A DNA stretch of 64,000 nucleotides from Copromyces sp. CBS 386.78 (taxonomy: Eukaryota; Ascomycota; Sordariomycetes; Sordariales; Sordariaceae): the NCBI GenBank assembly GCA_030685235.1, contig MU839079.1, positions 682,001-746,000 on the forward strand, in the 5' to 3' direction. The number at the start of each line of letters is the position of its first letter. Position 1 is the stretch's first letter. The notes under the pieces were generated by a model. The model ran no database searches. It was given only the letters and a program-made list of their open reading frames with translations, and had not been told where the DNA came from. This document shows positions 21,501 through 34,937 of the stretch, piece by piece. The position numbers were made by a program, and so were the translations under genes.

Positions 21501-24500
21501 TGCGGTGAGGACGGAGAAAGAAGGCTGCGAGGATGCACACCGGGAAGGCCAGTGAAAAGTCTCGAAGCTGCCATTGCTACTCGCCACACTTGATCGTTGG
21601 CTTCCGCCATTCATAACGGCGGCTGTTGGCTTCTGGCTTCTGAAAGGGTTCTGGAATTCGAGTCGGCACTGTGGCTGAACTTACTGCCCACCGTGCCATC
21701 CTTCGGAGATGAGTGGGCAGGTGGGCGGTTGTCTGACCCTGCCGGCCTGTCAACTCTGCGTCAGACATATTGCTTTTTCTGCTTCGAGAATTTGGAGGTG
21801 GCGTCTCGCCTGCGCTCTCGCCGATGTCGTCTGTAATGATAATCCGGAGTCTTTATGCCTTGGCATCCCGGACCACCATGTGATAGAGCAAATTCGAACG
21901 CGAAGAAACGAGACAAGCAAGATATGACCACAATGGTTGTGCTTGAAAGTTTGCTTTCTTTGTTTGAATTGGTGAAGTCTATGACATGCCGGCCGAAGGA
22001 GTAAACAAGCTTGAAACGGGATGGGGTATGACGACGGGCAAGTGCGGTTGCTGAGGGTGTGTGTAAAAGTTGATGTCTTCATGTTGGCTCAGCTTGACAG
22101 AACTCAAAAAAAGGATCGAAGGGAAGGAGAAGAGGAGGGTTTGAGAAACGGTTTCCGGTTTCCTTGGTTCGAAAGAAGCGGTGTGCAAGGTATGAAATGG
22201 AAGCCATTCCCACAGGAGCGCATCAACAACGTAAGCTGAAAGAAGACGGGGCAGTTATTCCGAGGCAGGAAGACTAGGTAAGATTCTGTGATGTCGTTGG
22301 TCTGGTGGTGGGACCGTGTAACCCCATGACAGTGAATCTGCTCCTCTGCGATGCAGGAAGAATGGCGACGCTTGTGCCAGATCCAATGGACAGGACTCAC
22401 AGGTTTTGTCTCAGAGCCATGTTAGAAGCTGGTTGGTGGTGAAATTCCATTCTGAGGCTCAGCGATCTGTGCCTCTTGGAAGCGGTCGGTCAGGGTCGGG
22501 CCTTTCCAACTTTTGACATGTTGACGGATGATGTGGGAGTGCGGCAATGACTGAGTGTCCGACCCTGCAAAGTTCCTTCCCCCACTGCCGACGATGAAGG
22601 GGGAGGAAATATGTATAAGTGCATATTTGGCAAGAAAGAACTTAGATGGAATGCTCAGTTTTGAGAAGCGGGGTGGTGTTCAAAACTTGAAGTGGAAAGA
22701 AGGTTGGAGAGAGGATCATCGTCGTCGTCGTGTGATTTGTTCCGCCTGTTGTGCACTTTCCGTTGGAGCTGTTGTGGGCTTCTGGAAGCCGTCAAGGTGC
22801 TCCAATGCGGGGCAGTTCCACCGGCTTGGCGTCTCCATAGGGCAATGGATCGCGGGCAAGGAGGGGCTTGTATACTAGCGGCAGGAGTTCAGGCGGGGCT
22901 CCGCCAGGGTTGCATGTGGGGAAGAGCCCTTCACATTTTCAAACCTCATCGCATCTGAGTTGCGCCTTCCAACATTATGTTGTATCACCAGAGGCACCGC
23001 ATTTCAGTCTCAAGGCAGCCATTCGGTCAATCATTACCTTACGCTTGCCTTCCTGCTATCGGCCTGCCCGGGTTCACCGCATGGTTTCTCCGTGCCTCCA
23101 ATACTTATCAAGCGAGGCTCGGTGAGTTCTCGACTGACCGATCGTGACTGCGTTGTTTTCACGCAACACAACACGATTCAGCGAGCGTCTCCAACTTGGC
23201 CGAATTGGCAGGAGTTGACGGCGACCCGAACGAGGCGTGTGTCCAAAATTGCACGGCATCTAAGTGAGGTGCCAAATGCAGTGGCTCGTTTCTTTCCCCG
23301 CACTTTGTCTTGAGCATTCTGTCGCCGTCACCTCGCTGCCGTGGTCCCGCCCGTCTGGGGAAATGTTTCTGGCAAGTCTGACCTCACTTCACTTCAGTCT
23401 TCCATCTTTTGTTTGCTCCCGCGGCCGATTGCCAACTTCATCACCTCTTTTTTGTCCTCATGACCTCGGCAGTTAAATCCAATCCCAGTGCTTACTGCTA
23501 TTCCTACCATGCTTCTGCACTAAAATCACTGGACGAGCATAAGGATGGGATGGGGGCATTCCAGCCATTAAAACTACATATAGGGTGAAAAAGGCTGAGA
23601 GATGGTATCCACTGTACTTATGGTAAGTGTCCGTCCTGGATACACCGTTTCACAAACTGACACATTTAAAAGGACTTCAGATGTTGATGAGGCCGTCGGG
23701 AGCTGGCTGACATGGCCAGGAATAGCCCTTCTTGACTCCCTTTGAGGTCGCAATGAGCGGCATTCTTTCACCGAAATAACCAGATACGGCTCCGGCGGTT
23801 CCAATAACCCGGTAATGAACTGAACACACCACTGCCATCTATACGTCTGCCAGATCAACCTATCCGGGGCCTTCAAATGCAGATATACATATGGACAACT
23901 CCAAGTCTGGTATGGTACCCTCAAGTGACGGGATTGCCGCACATTGCACGCTCTTCACCGCATTGTCCGTTGGTGATTGCGGCCCGACCATGTGGGCAAA
24001 GAGCTGATGCGTCAGACAAAAGCAAGTGATCAGTAACGGATGCGACCTACGCGCGGCAACTCGACCTCGAGAGTTGCACAAGTTGCAAAAGGCTCTGGGC
24101 CTGGCGGGCGAGATACCCCGGGTTTGTCAAGCCTTCACAATAGTCAGGCATTCAGAGGCTTGAAGGGCACCAGGAATCATCCGCCCATGACAGCGCCTCC
24201 AATTTCATGACACTATAGATCGTCAACTTTATTTTTCCTCACGACTCGAAAACGAACGCCAAATTCATTCTGCATAGGTGTGTGGCTTGCCCTCCCTTGT
24301 CCGGGACACCACGAAACCGGTACCTGGGAGCGAGCTGCTGGCACACAGTGGCCCGATCGACGGCGTTGGGACACATTGCCGGTAACCCCCATTACCCCCC
24401 TGACTCAGAAACGGCCAATCCTCAAAGAGAATTCCCATCTCAGGAGTTACGATGCATGTAACGGTGGTCATGGCTTATACCTACCTACTTCGCTGACCTT

Positions 24501-26303
24501 GGGTTGCAATCTACTTCCAACTTCTACAGAAGAAGTATCAAGGAAATGGCCACTATAATGGTTGGCACATCACTGCCAAAGAGCGGATTGGTGCCGCTTG
24601 TGCGGAGCGGAAAAGGTAGCCGACGACAAGCGACCTTTTCGTTGGGTGTTCCAGAGATGCTACCTCAGGCGCAACTCGGCCGCGAGACGTCGTTCTTTTC
24701 TCTCCCCCACCACCAAGGGCCAAGTCAGGGCATCTTTAGTTTCCACTTGATGACACCAATTCAGGTAAGGTACCTGAAGCGCGGCGTGACCTCTAGCTCG
24801 CTAACTAGTCCGAGCACACCACCAGACGCTACTGCAGTGCCGACCTTCGGTCTCTACCCCCGCCAATGCCATGTGAGCTACGCGTGGGAGGATGTGGGAC
24901 TAGACTACATGGTCTTTGTTTCTCTCATTTGTCTTTCTTCCCTTTCCCCACGAATACCCCCATCCCATCCTTTGATACCCAGTTTTGCCCAGTCTCCTGC
25001 GACAGGACGCCTTGCGCGAGTGCCAGGCGATGAGGTAACCCGAGGCTGCTCTACCAACCGGATGAGACTTGTGCCAGGCATATCTAGAGGTACCAGAGAT
25101 CTAGATCCTCGATTTTCTGTGGCGCCAAGGATGACCTGTCTTTTCACTCCTCTTCCAGGATCCTGTCAGCTTTTGTAAGATGACAACTCTGTGGCCGATT
25201 AGAAATGCACTGGCTCATCTCTTAGCCTAGCCCCTTCCGGACACGCCTAGCGTGAAATTTATCAGGCAATTTTCATGGCCTTTCTCTTGCTCGTTTATGG
25301 CCACCCTTTTCTTGTCTTCGGCGCAAGTCCCACGATGCGCTACATCACACAATCCCCTCAATACCCTTGAGTCCTCCAAGCTAAGCTGGTCACGAAAACC
25401 CTAAGTACGCCTATACCCGCTCAGGTAGCTCTCTGCCCTGCCTCGTGCCGCCACCGTTCGGATCCTGCTGTGTGGCCCCTGCTTTGCAAATTGTCAGATT
25501 CACCTGGTGACGACGGGTACTGTCCCTGTCGGCCCCCCTCCGCGGCCTGGGAGAATCCTGACAGACTTGGCTTACATAGGGGCCCTTTTCCGGAGTGCGG
25601 ATGGCAGTTTACCACGCTTGAGCCAGCCAGCTCGAAATTATTCTTTTTTATTGGGCCTCTCAGCTACATCATCCCGACTCTCTCTACTGCATCCCTCTCC
25701 AAATATGGAAGCGGCTCTTATTCGCACTTGAAGCTTCACAAGCACCTTTTGGGTATGCCTTCTATGTATACCGCTTTCTGAAAAAGTTCAATCATCTTAT
25801 ATAAACGTATGACGATTTGGTCATCAAGTCATCCACACGCAACCTCGTCATAGCCCCCCCAAAGCCTCTAGGTTTAGGTCCCACCAGAGCTGATTCAAAA
25901 CGTCAAAAGACTAAGACACTTAATCTTACCCCAGACGGACTGATCGTCATTTGTTTGTTACCAAATAGGAACGGTGCGTGGTTCGGTGAGCCGAGTGTGT
26001 GACTTCGGGTACGCTTTTCCAAAGGCTGTGTCAATCCGGGCCTAGTCTTTGGAGTGGGTACTCTCCTTGGGTGCAAGTGTGCGTGAGAGCCAAGCCACGA
26101 GTTGATAAGTACGGCGTAGTCAAACCGTCACTCTTCCGACCTAACTCTCTCCAAGGTAAGCGAAATATCAGGTCCGTCGAGAAAGCAAAGTTGTTTGTGT
26201 CGTACCCAGTCATCAGGCTCACAAAGCATCACAAGGCGGGCTCATCGGGCCGACCGGTGTTGAATATTTCGTCCCTCCCGAGAAATCGATAGTATTCGGT
26301 ACA

Positions 26304-26310
26304 TATATAA
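26304..26310 (+). promoter_or_regulatory. TATA box of the D-lactate dehydrogenase gene
   Basis: TATATAA 120 nt upstream of the ATG at 26430, at a spacing that would place transcription start roughly 85-95 nt before the start codon. Confidence 0.5.
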
Positions 26311-26429
26311 CCGGACATCAACTGTGAAGTTGAACACTTGCTTCACACATCAGACTCGGCAACAACGGTACACTCTATCACCCTTAACTCAAGCAAGCCT
26401 GTCTGACCCTATCTTCAACGCTGACCGGC

Positions 26430-28555
26430 ATGTCGACAACCAACCTCATGAGAGTGGCGAGGCCCATCAGCCGGGCTGTTGCTGGCCCTGGTGCCAGTGG
26501 GGGCTCTAAGAGCATCATCTACCGACAGCGATTCACCACTTCGGCCGTACGGAGCAACATCTCTGGAGAGGGTAGCGGTAGCAGCAATGGCAAAGCACAT
26601 CAGGCACGATGGGCTTCGACATGGCCTCCTGTATCAGGAACCTTTGTCATCGCCACTACCGCCGGTCTCCTTGGTTGGAGTCTGTCAGAGTTTCGGAATA
26701 ACGGATTTCCCGGGGCTCTACTTATGGATAGCATTCATGCTGCGCCGGACTACGCAAGCCTACACGAAATGGAGCTGGTACGTTGGTGTGATCGCTGTCA
26801 GGACTGGTTACAACCAAGTCACCATCACCTCATTACATTCTCAAATCGCGAGTGTAAAGCTGGGACTAATGCCAGAGTTGCTAATATTAGGCCATCGCTG
26901 AGATCAGAAGAGAGATTGAGGGCGAGGACATCCTCTCGACAGACCCGGATGATCTCCACGCTCATGGTTATTCGGAGTGGTCAACAACCAACCCCGAGGG
27001 ACTACCAGTTGCGGTAGCCTACCCCCGGTCAACAGAGCAAGTGTCGACAATCGCACGGATATGTCACAAGTACCGAGTACCTATTATCCCGTACTCTGGA
27101 GGTTCCAGTCTGGAAGGAAACTTTTCCGCGCCTTTCGGGGGGATCAGTGTCGACTTTGCCTTTATGGATCAAATCGTCCAGTTCAACAAAGACGATATGG
27201 ACATTGTTGTTCAGCCGAGCATTGGGTGGCAGGATCTGAATGAGCAGCTGGCTAAGATGGAGAGTGGACTGTTCTTTCCTATTGATCCAGGTAAGTCGTG
27301 TGTCCGCAAAGACATTGAAACTGGTGAGTGTTCGAGACACTAACATATGGCACAGGCCCAAGCGCCAAAATCGGTGGTATGATCGGTACCAACTGCTCCG
27401 GTACCAACGCCGTCAAGTATGGCACCATGAAAGACTGGGTCATCAACCTGACAGTAGTCCTCGCTGATGGCTCCGTCATCAAGACCCGCCGGCGTCCGCG
27501 CAAGTCCTCAGCCGGCTACAATCTCAACAGCCTCTTCGTCGGCTCCGAAGGCACACTGGGTCTCGTAACAGAAGCAACCCTCAAGCTAGCGGTTGTCCCT
27601 GAAGAGCTTTCGGTCGCAGTCGTCTCTTTCCCAACGATCCGTGACGCAGCATCGGCGGCCGCCGAGGTTATGCAACGGGGCATTCCCGTAGCGGCTATGG
27701 AGATTATGGACGAAGTGCAGATGAAGGTAGTCAACATGGGCGGGGCCACGGCGCCACGGGTATGGAAGGAGATGCCGACACTATTCTTCAAGTTTGCGGG
27801 GACGAAAGCGGGCGTGCAGGAGAACATTGACCTGGTACAGAGAATCACCAAGACAAATAAGGGGAGCAACTTTGAGTTTGCAAAGGACGCTAGGGAGCAG
27901 AAGTTGTTGTGGTCCGCGAGGAAGGAGAGTCTGTGGAGTATGCTTGCTTTGAGGAAGGAGGGGGAGGAAGTTTGTAAGTTGTCCTTTTTTTTTTTTTTTT
28001 TTCTCCTTTGCTTGTTCGATGAGTGATATCTTGGCAGTTCACAGGAACAAACAACACCACCGTTTGTCTCTGCAAAGACAGCAACAGCTAACGAAAATAA
28101 CCTATTCCAGGGAGCACCGACGTCGCTGTCCCCTTCAGCAGGCTAGCTGACATTATCGAGGTTAGCAAAAAAGAGATGGACGATATGGGCCTCTTTGCCA
28201 GCATTCTGGGGCACATTGGCGACGGTAACTTTCATGAGAGCATCATCTATAACGGGCAGAAGAAGGAAGAGAGGGATAAGGTGGAATTGTGCGTGAAGAA
28301 CATGGTCAAAAGGGCATTGGAGATGGAGGGGACATGTACGGGTGAGCATTCGATTGGATGGGGAAAGAAGGAGTCGTTGCTGTGGGAGGTTGGGCCGGAT
28401 ACACTTGGTGTTATGGTAAGTTGCTATCATTCAGGAGGAATTGGGTGAGGCTCAAAGTGATGGGACGCTGACTGAGTTTGCAGAAATCGATCAAGCTGGC
28501 ATTGGATCCCAAGTGGATCATGAACCCGGGGAAGATCTTTGATCGTCGAGGGTAA
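26430..28555 (+). CDS. dld1: Mitochondrial D-lactate dehydrogenase (cytochrome), FAD-linked
   Basis: Oxidises D-lactate to pyruvate and passes electrons to cytochrome c in the mitochondrial inner membrane or intermembrane space. Five exons: 26430-26777, 26891-27290, 27356-27973, 28111-28415, 28484-28555; donors GTACGT, GTAAGT x4-type, acceptors TAG or CAG. The product is 580 aa, close to yeast Dld1 (587). The basic, Ser-rich N-terminus is a presequence; a hydrophobic segment lies at about 69-88. The FAD-binding type 4 domain starts near 155 and carries PYSGGSSLEGN; the C-terminal oxidase domain carries GHIGDGNFH (about 489) and GEHSIGWGK. Intron 3 contains a T-rich tract. The last exon is only 24 codons, and ends MNPGKIFDRRG. 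An in-frame read without splicing would break every domain, so the exon joins are well supported. Confidence 0.95.
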
Positions 28556-29997
28556 CAAGGAGGGTAAAGAGGTGCCATATCGGGTTCATATGGGTGAGTG
28601 CCTAGTCGATGGAGTGGTCTTAAAAGGAGCATCAGGGGTGGACGAGAGAATCATGATTGAAGATATGACGAAAATGAGTGCATCTTCTGAGAGCGAAAAT
28701 AACCTACCTTTTACTTGGAGCAGTGGCGCCTTTACCTCGTTTTTACGAAGGTTGGTTTTGAGTTTCAGAAGTCCAAGGGCATTGAATGAATGCATTTACG
28801 GCTGAGGCAGACGGTACCAAGAAAAGCAGAAGTTGTTTTCGTTTTCGATGAGGTGATATGGAGAGGATTCGCGGAGGTGTACTTGACCTGATGTCAGGCG
28901 CCAGCGATCAAGAGAGAAAGTATTTCATCATCCGACCATGGAAGTCGCGATGAAACTGTGAGCGGGATGCGGCTCAAACAGTGATGGCAGGAAGCGGTGA
29001 CAACACTCCTTCTTTGCATCGCATGTCAGATCGAAGGAAGGAACGATGGCAGGGAGAAGGCACGAAGCAGAGTTTCGCAACTGCTTAACCACCCATGAAT
29101 GTCTACCTAAGAGGTGGGAACATTGGAGCTCTTGCCTTCCTTAACTAACACAGGTGCTTGGAGTTGACAAATCGATTGCCCGTGTCTAGGTACGATTGGC
29201 ATCGCCGGATTCATCATCGGGCTCATGGAGCATCTGTCAATCATCTATCTCCCGCCGCTAGCAAACATCATCAATCCGATATTTGTTTTTACACATATTG
29301 GGAGAGCAGTTGGATAACAGCGGCTTCAGCTGTAAGTTGAGAACATTCCTATCTTGTTGCTCAATCCCAGCTCACGGCCTTTTCCGTGGTTCCGGTCACC
29401 CCTTCCTGCCCGGTGCACCTCTGTTCTCGGCTTCCTTTCCGGTCGTCTGTCGTCTCAATACACATATGAGACATGACGGAAGCCGTGCAGTCTAGTTCTC
29501 TCTGCGAATTATCATCCGATCATTGTCTTACCACAGGTGACCCTCATCCATCCAGCGTTCGACGGAGGCTCTCAAGGGCCAACGGCGGATTTCGCGAAAT
29601 ATTTCGTCCCAAGAATTTCTCGAGTCCCGCACTTCCCGTCATCCGTTCGTTCCATACCTGGCAACCACTGAGCCACCCCACCATTGTCTTTTTCGTCAAA
29701 ATTACATCTCGATCTACAGGTATTTAACGAGCTCTCTTCTTGTCCATGGGCATCACTTCTTCTCCCATTCACAATCACCACCGCCCTCTCCATCAAGAAG
29801 ACCCAGCAGCATCAAACATAGCCAAAGAGTCGAAGAAGAAAACTGGTCAGTAACTGCTTGCGCAATCCCTCAACCGTCATCTGCATCTTATCAAGCACCT
29901 ATTTTGCAGTCCTGCCTCGTCCTCCCTCTCACAGAGGAATCTGAATCGAACCTGACGAATACCTGGAAGCTGACTGTAGCCGCGACAGCTATCCAAG
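28556..29997. other. Interval between D-lactate dehydrogenase and the RdRP gene
   Basis: About 1.4 kb holding the dehydrogenase 3' UTR and the RdRP promoter and leader. Open frames of 60-90 codons occur but none has a recognisable domain or a good splice partner. Nothing else seen. Confidence 0.6.
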
Positions 29998-32900
29998 ATG
30001 TCGGGAATACCCACCTGGGTAGAGCAGGCGCAGCATGCAGCTCTCGTTTCCCCAGACAGGAGCCCCAGAGATCAGGACGCTCGTCCGACACATGCTAGCC
30101 GCCGCAGATCCAGCCAGCAGCGACACAGAGAGAATACATCAACGTCTCGACCACTCTCGCGACCGCCCTCGCGACCGCCCTCTCGACCCTCCTCTAGCTC
30201 CCCTCGGCCTCCCCTTCGCGCTATTCGACAGTACTCACGCGGCAAACCATCCCCATTCGCATCCTTCGGTCCTCCCCCACAACCGGTCTTCATTTCCAGG
30301 GAGTGGAAGTGTGCTAAATCCGCTTTGATTCGCGTCAAAGATGTGCCTCCTGGAGCTAAACTTCGGGACATCCACAATCTGTTCTCTGAAAATGGTCACA
30401 TCAGTTACATTGAACTTGACGAGGTCCGTCCAGACATTTCGGATCGTGGCCGGAGGGCTCTGGTTCGCTTTGAGCCACCTCCGCAGTCTACCGACTTTCT
30501 CTCTCGAGGCGTCTGTAGACTCAGAATTGGACATGTTGATCACTGGGTGCCTCTAGAGATAGTGGACCCAAAGCGCGAGGATTTCAAGGAGCGTACCATC
30601 AAGACTCAGCTCGGCAACACTTGCCCGCAAACCCAATACTTCTTTCCCTCAACACTCTACTTCGGTGTCTTAGTCCAGCCTGCGGTATTCATGAGGAAAC
30701 AATCAGTTCAAACCCTTTCGTCGGACTCATTGTTGAGAATCGAGTTCGATTTCAAACGGATGCGACTGGTGATCAAATTCTCTCTCAAGTATCAGCGCGA
30801 ACCTAGTGGGTTTCACAGACAGAATGAGCACTACAAGCTCCACATCAAGTTTGGAGTCATCAAGGAACTATGCAGAACCATGGTTGGAGAGGAGCATCGT
30901 CAGGCCTTGGTCATGACTCTCCGAGATCCGCCCGTTGCGTACAGGAAAAAGGATGTGTCGAAGACTTTTGGCGAGGATCGGCTGACTTGGAGCGATAACG
31001 ACCTGTGGGAGAGAGTGGTGAACATCGGCTCTGGACTGGACGTTGGCAAAGGCCCAGTTTCGCTCGCCGAAAACCACCAGTACGTCGACCTGGGCCGGTG
31101 GCTCACATACTGGATTGAGCTGGATCAACATTCAACAAGGATATGGGACAAAGTTTCACAACATTTGCTCGATTGGAATCTCAGGACTAAGTTGGCTGTC
31201 TTTCCCGAGCCGCTTCCCAACAAAGAGCCAGAGGTATGGGACCTCCTTGATGACAGATACGGTCATGTCATCCAACCTGCCCCATCACAATCATGGAACA
31301 ACGACTTTTCGCTCTTGGCAGCACCGCCCCGTATTTCCCTACCGTTTGACGTCCGGTACCAGCTTGAAGTCTGCATTTCCCAAGGAATCATCAACGAACA
31401 CAACATCGACCGACCGTTCCTTGAAAAGCTTATGGAGTTCTGTCATAATGACAACAGCCTCGTCAAAGACCGTGCTCGCCTTATCCTCGAATATGCAGCC
31501 GACGAGTATGCTGGAAAGCGTATCTTCAACCCCATGGAACTCTTCAAGGACAGTGCAGCTCTGAATTACTTCCCGTCCACTTTCATGATACCCAATCACT
31601 GCGCTTGGGTTCGTAGGGTCACTATTACTCCTACTCGTATCTACTTCAGTACACCATGCGTCGAGCCCACGAACCGCGTCATCCGTCAGTGGAAGTATGC
31701 ACAGGATTACTTTATCCGCATTCAATTCACCGATGAGGTTCTTGAGGGTCGTATCAGGAGTGGCGAAGCAGAACTTCCCCTGTTCTTGCGTGCGTACAGG
31801 GTGTTGCAGGAAGGGGTTGCCATGGGTCCATGGCACTGGAGGTTCCTTGCCTTCGGCAACTCTCAGATTCGAGAGGCCAGTGCCTTCATGTTTTGTGAGC
31901 AAAGCAACTTGACATGCGACATGATGCGAAACTGGATGGGCCGCTTTAGTCATATCAAGGTCATTGCCAAGTATGCGGCCAGACTTGGGCAGTGCTTTTC
32001 AACTACACGTTTGGTGCCTGGCATTCCGGCACCGAGGATTGTCACCATCCCTGACGTTGAAACGGACGGGTTTTGCTTCACAGATGGAGTAGGCAAGATT
32101 TCCCCTCTGCTTGCTAAAATCGTAGCGCATGACTGGAGCATTGACCCGCCACCGTCAGCCTACCAGTTCCGCATGGGAGGTTGCAAGGGAGTCTTGGTAA
32201 CCTGGCCTGATGTGAAGGGTATGGAGGTCCATATTCGGAAGTCGCAAGAGAAGTTCGTTGCCGAATTCAACGGCCTTGAGGTTATCAAATGTTCGCAGTT
32301 CGTACCCGCCACCCTGAACCGACAGATCATTGCAGTTCTTTCGTCTCTCGGTGTTCCCGATCAAGTCTTTGTAGACATGATGGAGAAGCAACTTTCTGAC
32401 TACAACGCGGCGATGGTGGACAAACACAAGGCAACAGCGATTCTAAGAACGTCCATTGATGAAAACCATATGACACCGATCATTGCAGAGATGCTCGCTT
32501 ACGGCTTCATGGAGTCCCAGGAACCTTTTGTCCGCACCCTACTTCAGCTGTGGCGATCATGGTCCATCAAGACACTGAAGGAGAAAGCCCGGCTCAACGT
32601 TGAAAAGAGTGCCTTCGTTCTCGGCTGTGTTGATGAGACTGGCACCCTGAAAGGGCATATGAAGGTCATCGAAGACTGGAAAGACGTGCCCAGTGAGAAG
32701 CTCCCACAGATTTTCCTGCAGATTCCCGACGATGTCAACGGCGGTTATAAAGTCATTACTGGAACCTGCGTTGTTGGGAGAAACCCATCCCTCCACCCTG
32801 GTGATATCCGAGTCGTGGAGGCGGTTGATGTCCCGGCTTTGCGACATCTTAGAGACGTGGTAGTGTTTCCCTTGACTGGGGACAGAGACGTGCCCAGCAT

Positions 32901-34937
32901 GTGCTCTGGCGGAGACCTTGATGGCGATGACTTCTTTGTCATTTGGGACCCTCTGCTTATCCCCAAGGAACGCTCCCATCCACCGATGATCAATGAGCCC
33001 GTTGTGGGCAAGGAGTTGGCGACCGAACCGGCCGTTAACAATTTGATCACATTCTTTGTGTTGTACATGAAGTACAACAACTTGCCGTTGATCGCTCATG
33101 CCCATCTGGCGACAGCAGATGCGGAAATGGACGGAGTGAAGAGTCCCAAGTGTAAGTGTATTGTTTTGAGTACTTGGAAGAGTAACCACTGATCATTGAA
33201 TCTTTAGGTCTTGAGCTCGCTACCCTTCACTCTATGGCCGTTGACTACGTAAAGACTGGTGTTCCCGCCGAGTTCCCAAGACGACTAGACCCCAAATCCT
33301 GGCCCCATTTCATGGAGAAAAACAGACGCGATTATCATTCAGCAACAGCACTTGGAAAACTTTACGATATGGTCAAGCGGGAGACGTTCGACATGAAAGA
33401 GAACTACCAGCTGCCGTTCGATAGCCGCATTCTCAAGCATACAAAGTGCCTCGCTCTTAGGGATGAGACGCTGACCAAAGCCCGTCGCATTAAATCTCAG
33501 TATGACACCGCTATGCGCCGCGTGATGTGTCAGCTCGAGATTGCGACCGAGTTCGAAGTCTGGACGGCCTTCGTCATGTCCAAGCCCCGTGTCGGCTCAG
33601 AATACAAGCTCCAAGAAAACGTCGGTCGCGAGTCTTCTGCCCTCAAGCAGCATTTCAAGGATCAGTGCAAGAAAGAGGCTGGCGGTGATCTCCTTTCGTT
33701 CGTGTCCGCCATGTACAGAGTCACTTACGAAGAAGTGCGTATTGCATTGTTCGAAGCCAAGCAGACGCACATTCGACCTGACGGCAGTCTCGGAACCAGA
33801 AAGATTACACCAAAAACCATGCCACTTGTTAGCTTTCCCTGGCTGTTTTGGGACAAGCTCGGTGAGCTTGCCAGGACAGGCGCCATTTTGCAAAGGAAAC
33901 TGGACGATGGAAGTGAGGATATGGACCTTTTAAGTGACGTCCCGCTTGTTTCTCAGAGGCGCAGAGGCAGACACAATGCAAGCGGTAGCAGTGACTTCAT
34001 GGATGAGCATGGCGATCCCCTTTCTTATACACGCACAAGCGATGGCAAGGTTATTCATTATGGCCAGATCTTGAACCTTTTCAGTCACGACGACGAGGAT
34101 GGAGATGATAGGAATGACGCCCGGATCAGAAACAGCTCCAGCGATGAGTCTACTCCTGGTTCTGACTCGTCCAAGTCCGCCTCCAACCTTAGCCCGGTCG
34201 CTGAGGAGGATCTGCTCAGCTTTGAAACGCCCCCAGCTAGTCCTGTTGTCAATCCTGCATCTCCGGAGGTTGATCTCCTAGTCCCGCTGCCTACGCTCAC
34301 TAAAGCCGAACTCGCTATCGGTCTCTCTGGTCCTGTCGCCACTACCTATACTCCTCCGCACACCGATGAGGAAACGGTAATCCGCGGTGATCACGCCAGT
34401 CGCACCAGTGATCTCAGTGCTTCGACTTCCTCAGCTTATCATCAGCCTCCGACTGAGCAAACTTCTCTGGAAACTGAGGATCTCCTGCTGGATATTTACT
34501 CTGCTTCCCCCCCTAGAGCTGGCACCGGATTGGGCTCGGCCGCCGGAAGCGATGTCCCTGTCAAGGGAGGGCCTACTATTCGGGTTGAGAAAGTGATGAG
34601 AATGGGACACAGGATCCCAACTCCCCCTCTTGAGCCGATTGCGACCACAAATGTGGTTGGGGCTTCACAGTCCGAGAGCCCGCTTACTGGTACTGTTACG
34701 GCTTCGGCCATTCACGATCCGTTTGTATCTCCTTCTCCTGCGGCCGCTGTTCTTGCTACAGATCGTGACGGTGGTGCTGGTGCTAGCCCCATCAACAAGC
34801 AGATGATCATGGGCCTAGATGAAGGAATCAAGAAGGAGGAATATGACGAGGAAAGCGATGAGGAGGTCGAGGAGGTTGAGCTGGAGGTCGATGAGGATTC
34901 GCTTGCAGCGCGAGTTGCACACATGGCGGCGCTTTAA
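29998..34937 (+). CDS. sad-1: RNA-dependent RNA polymerase, SAD-1/RRP class
   Basis: Makes double-stranded RNA from aberrant transcripts for small-RNA silencing; SAD-1 is the polymerase of meiotic silencing by unpaired DNA. Two exons, 29998-33151 and 33208-34937, with a 56-nt intron (GTAAGT...TAG). The product is 1627 aa. The N-terminus is Arg/Ser/Pro-rich with SRPPSRPP repeats. An RRM-like fold follows at about 106-190, with ALIRVKDV and RRALVRFEP as its RNP-like strands. The RdRP core lies at about 530-1090 with the catalytic DLDGD at 973-977; this DLDGD form fits SAD-1/RRP enzymes rather than QDE-1, which has DYDGD. The C-terminal third is Ser/Thr/Pro-rich and ends in an acidic tail. Class is certain; the exact paralogue is inferred from length, motif and my unverified memory of the Neurospora gene order. 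Confidence 0.93.

Larger units (their letters stand above)
17082..26429. other. Gene-poor stretch between rps4 and D-lactate dehydrogenase
   Basis: About 9.3 kb in which I could not assemble a gene with confidence. It includes the rps4 3' UTR, a TACCTACC/AGGTAGGT-rich patch near 18492-18590, and the D-lactate dehydrogenase promoter at the right end. A few minus-strand stretches (for example 23677-23838 and 19435-19690) have codon-like composition but no stitched gene model. No tRNA, 5S rRNA or mobile element was recognised. Confidence 0.45.

Noticed and set aside
24504..25178. 224-codon plus-strand ORF
   Set aside because: Composition is not protein-like and no family is recognisable.
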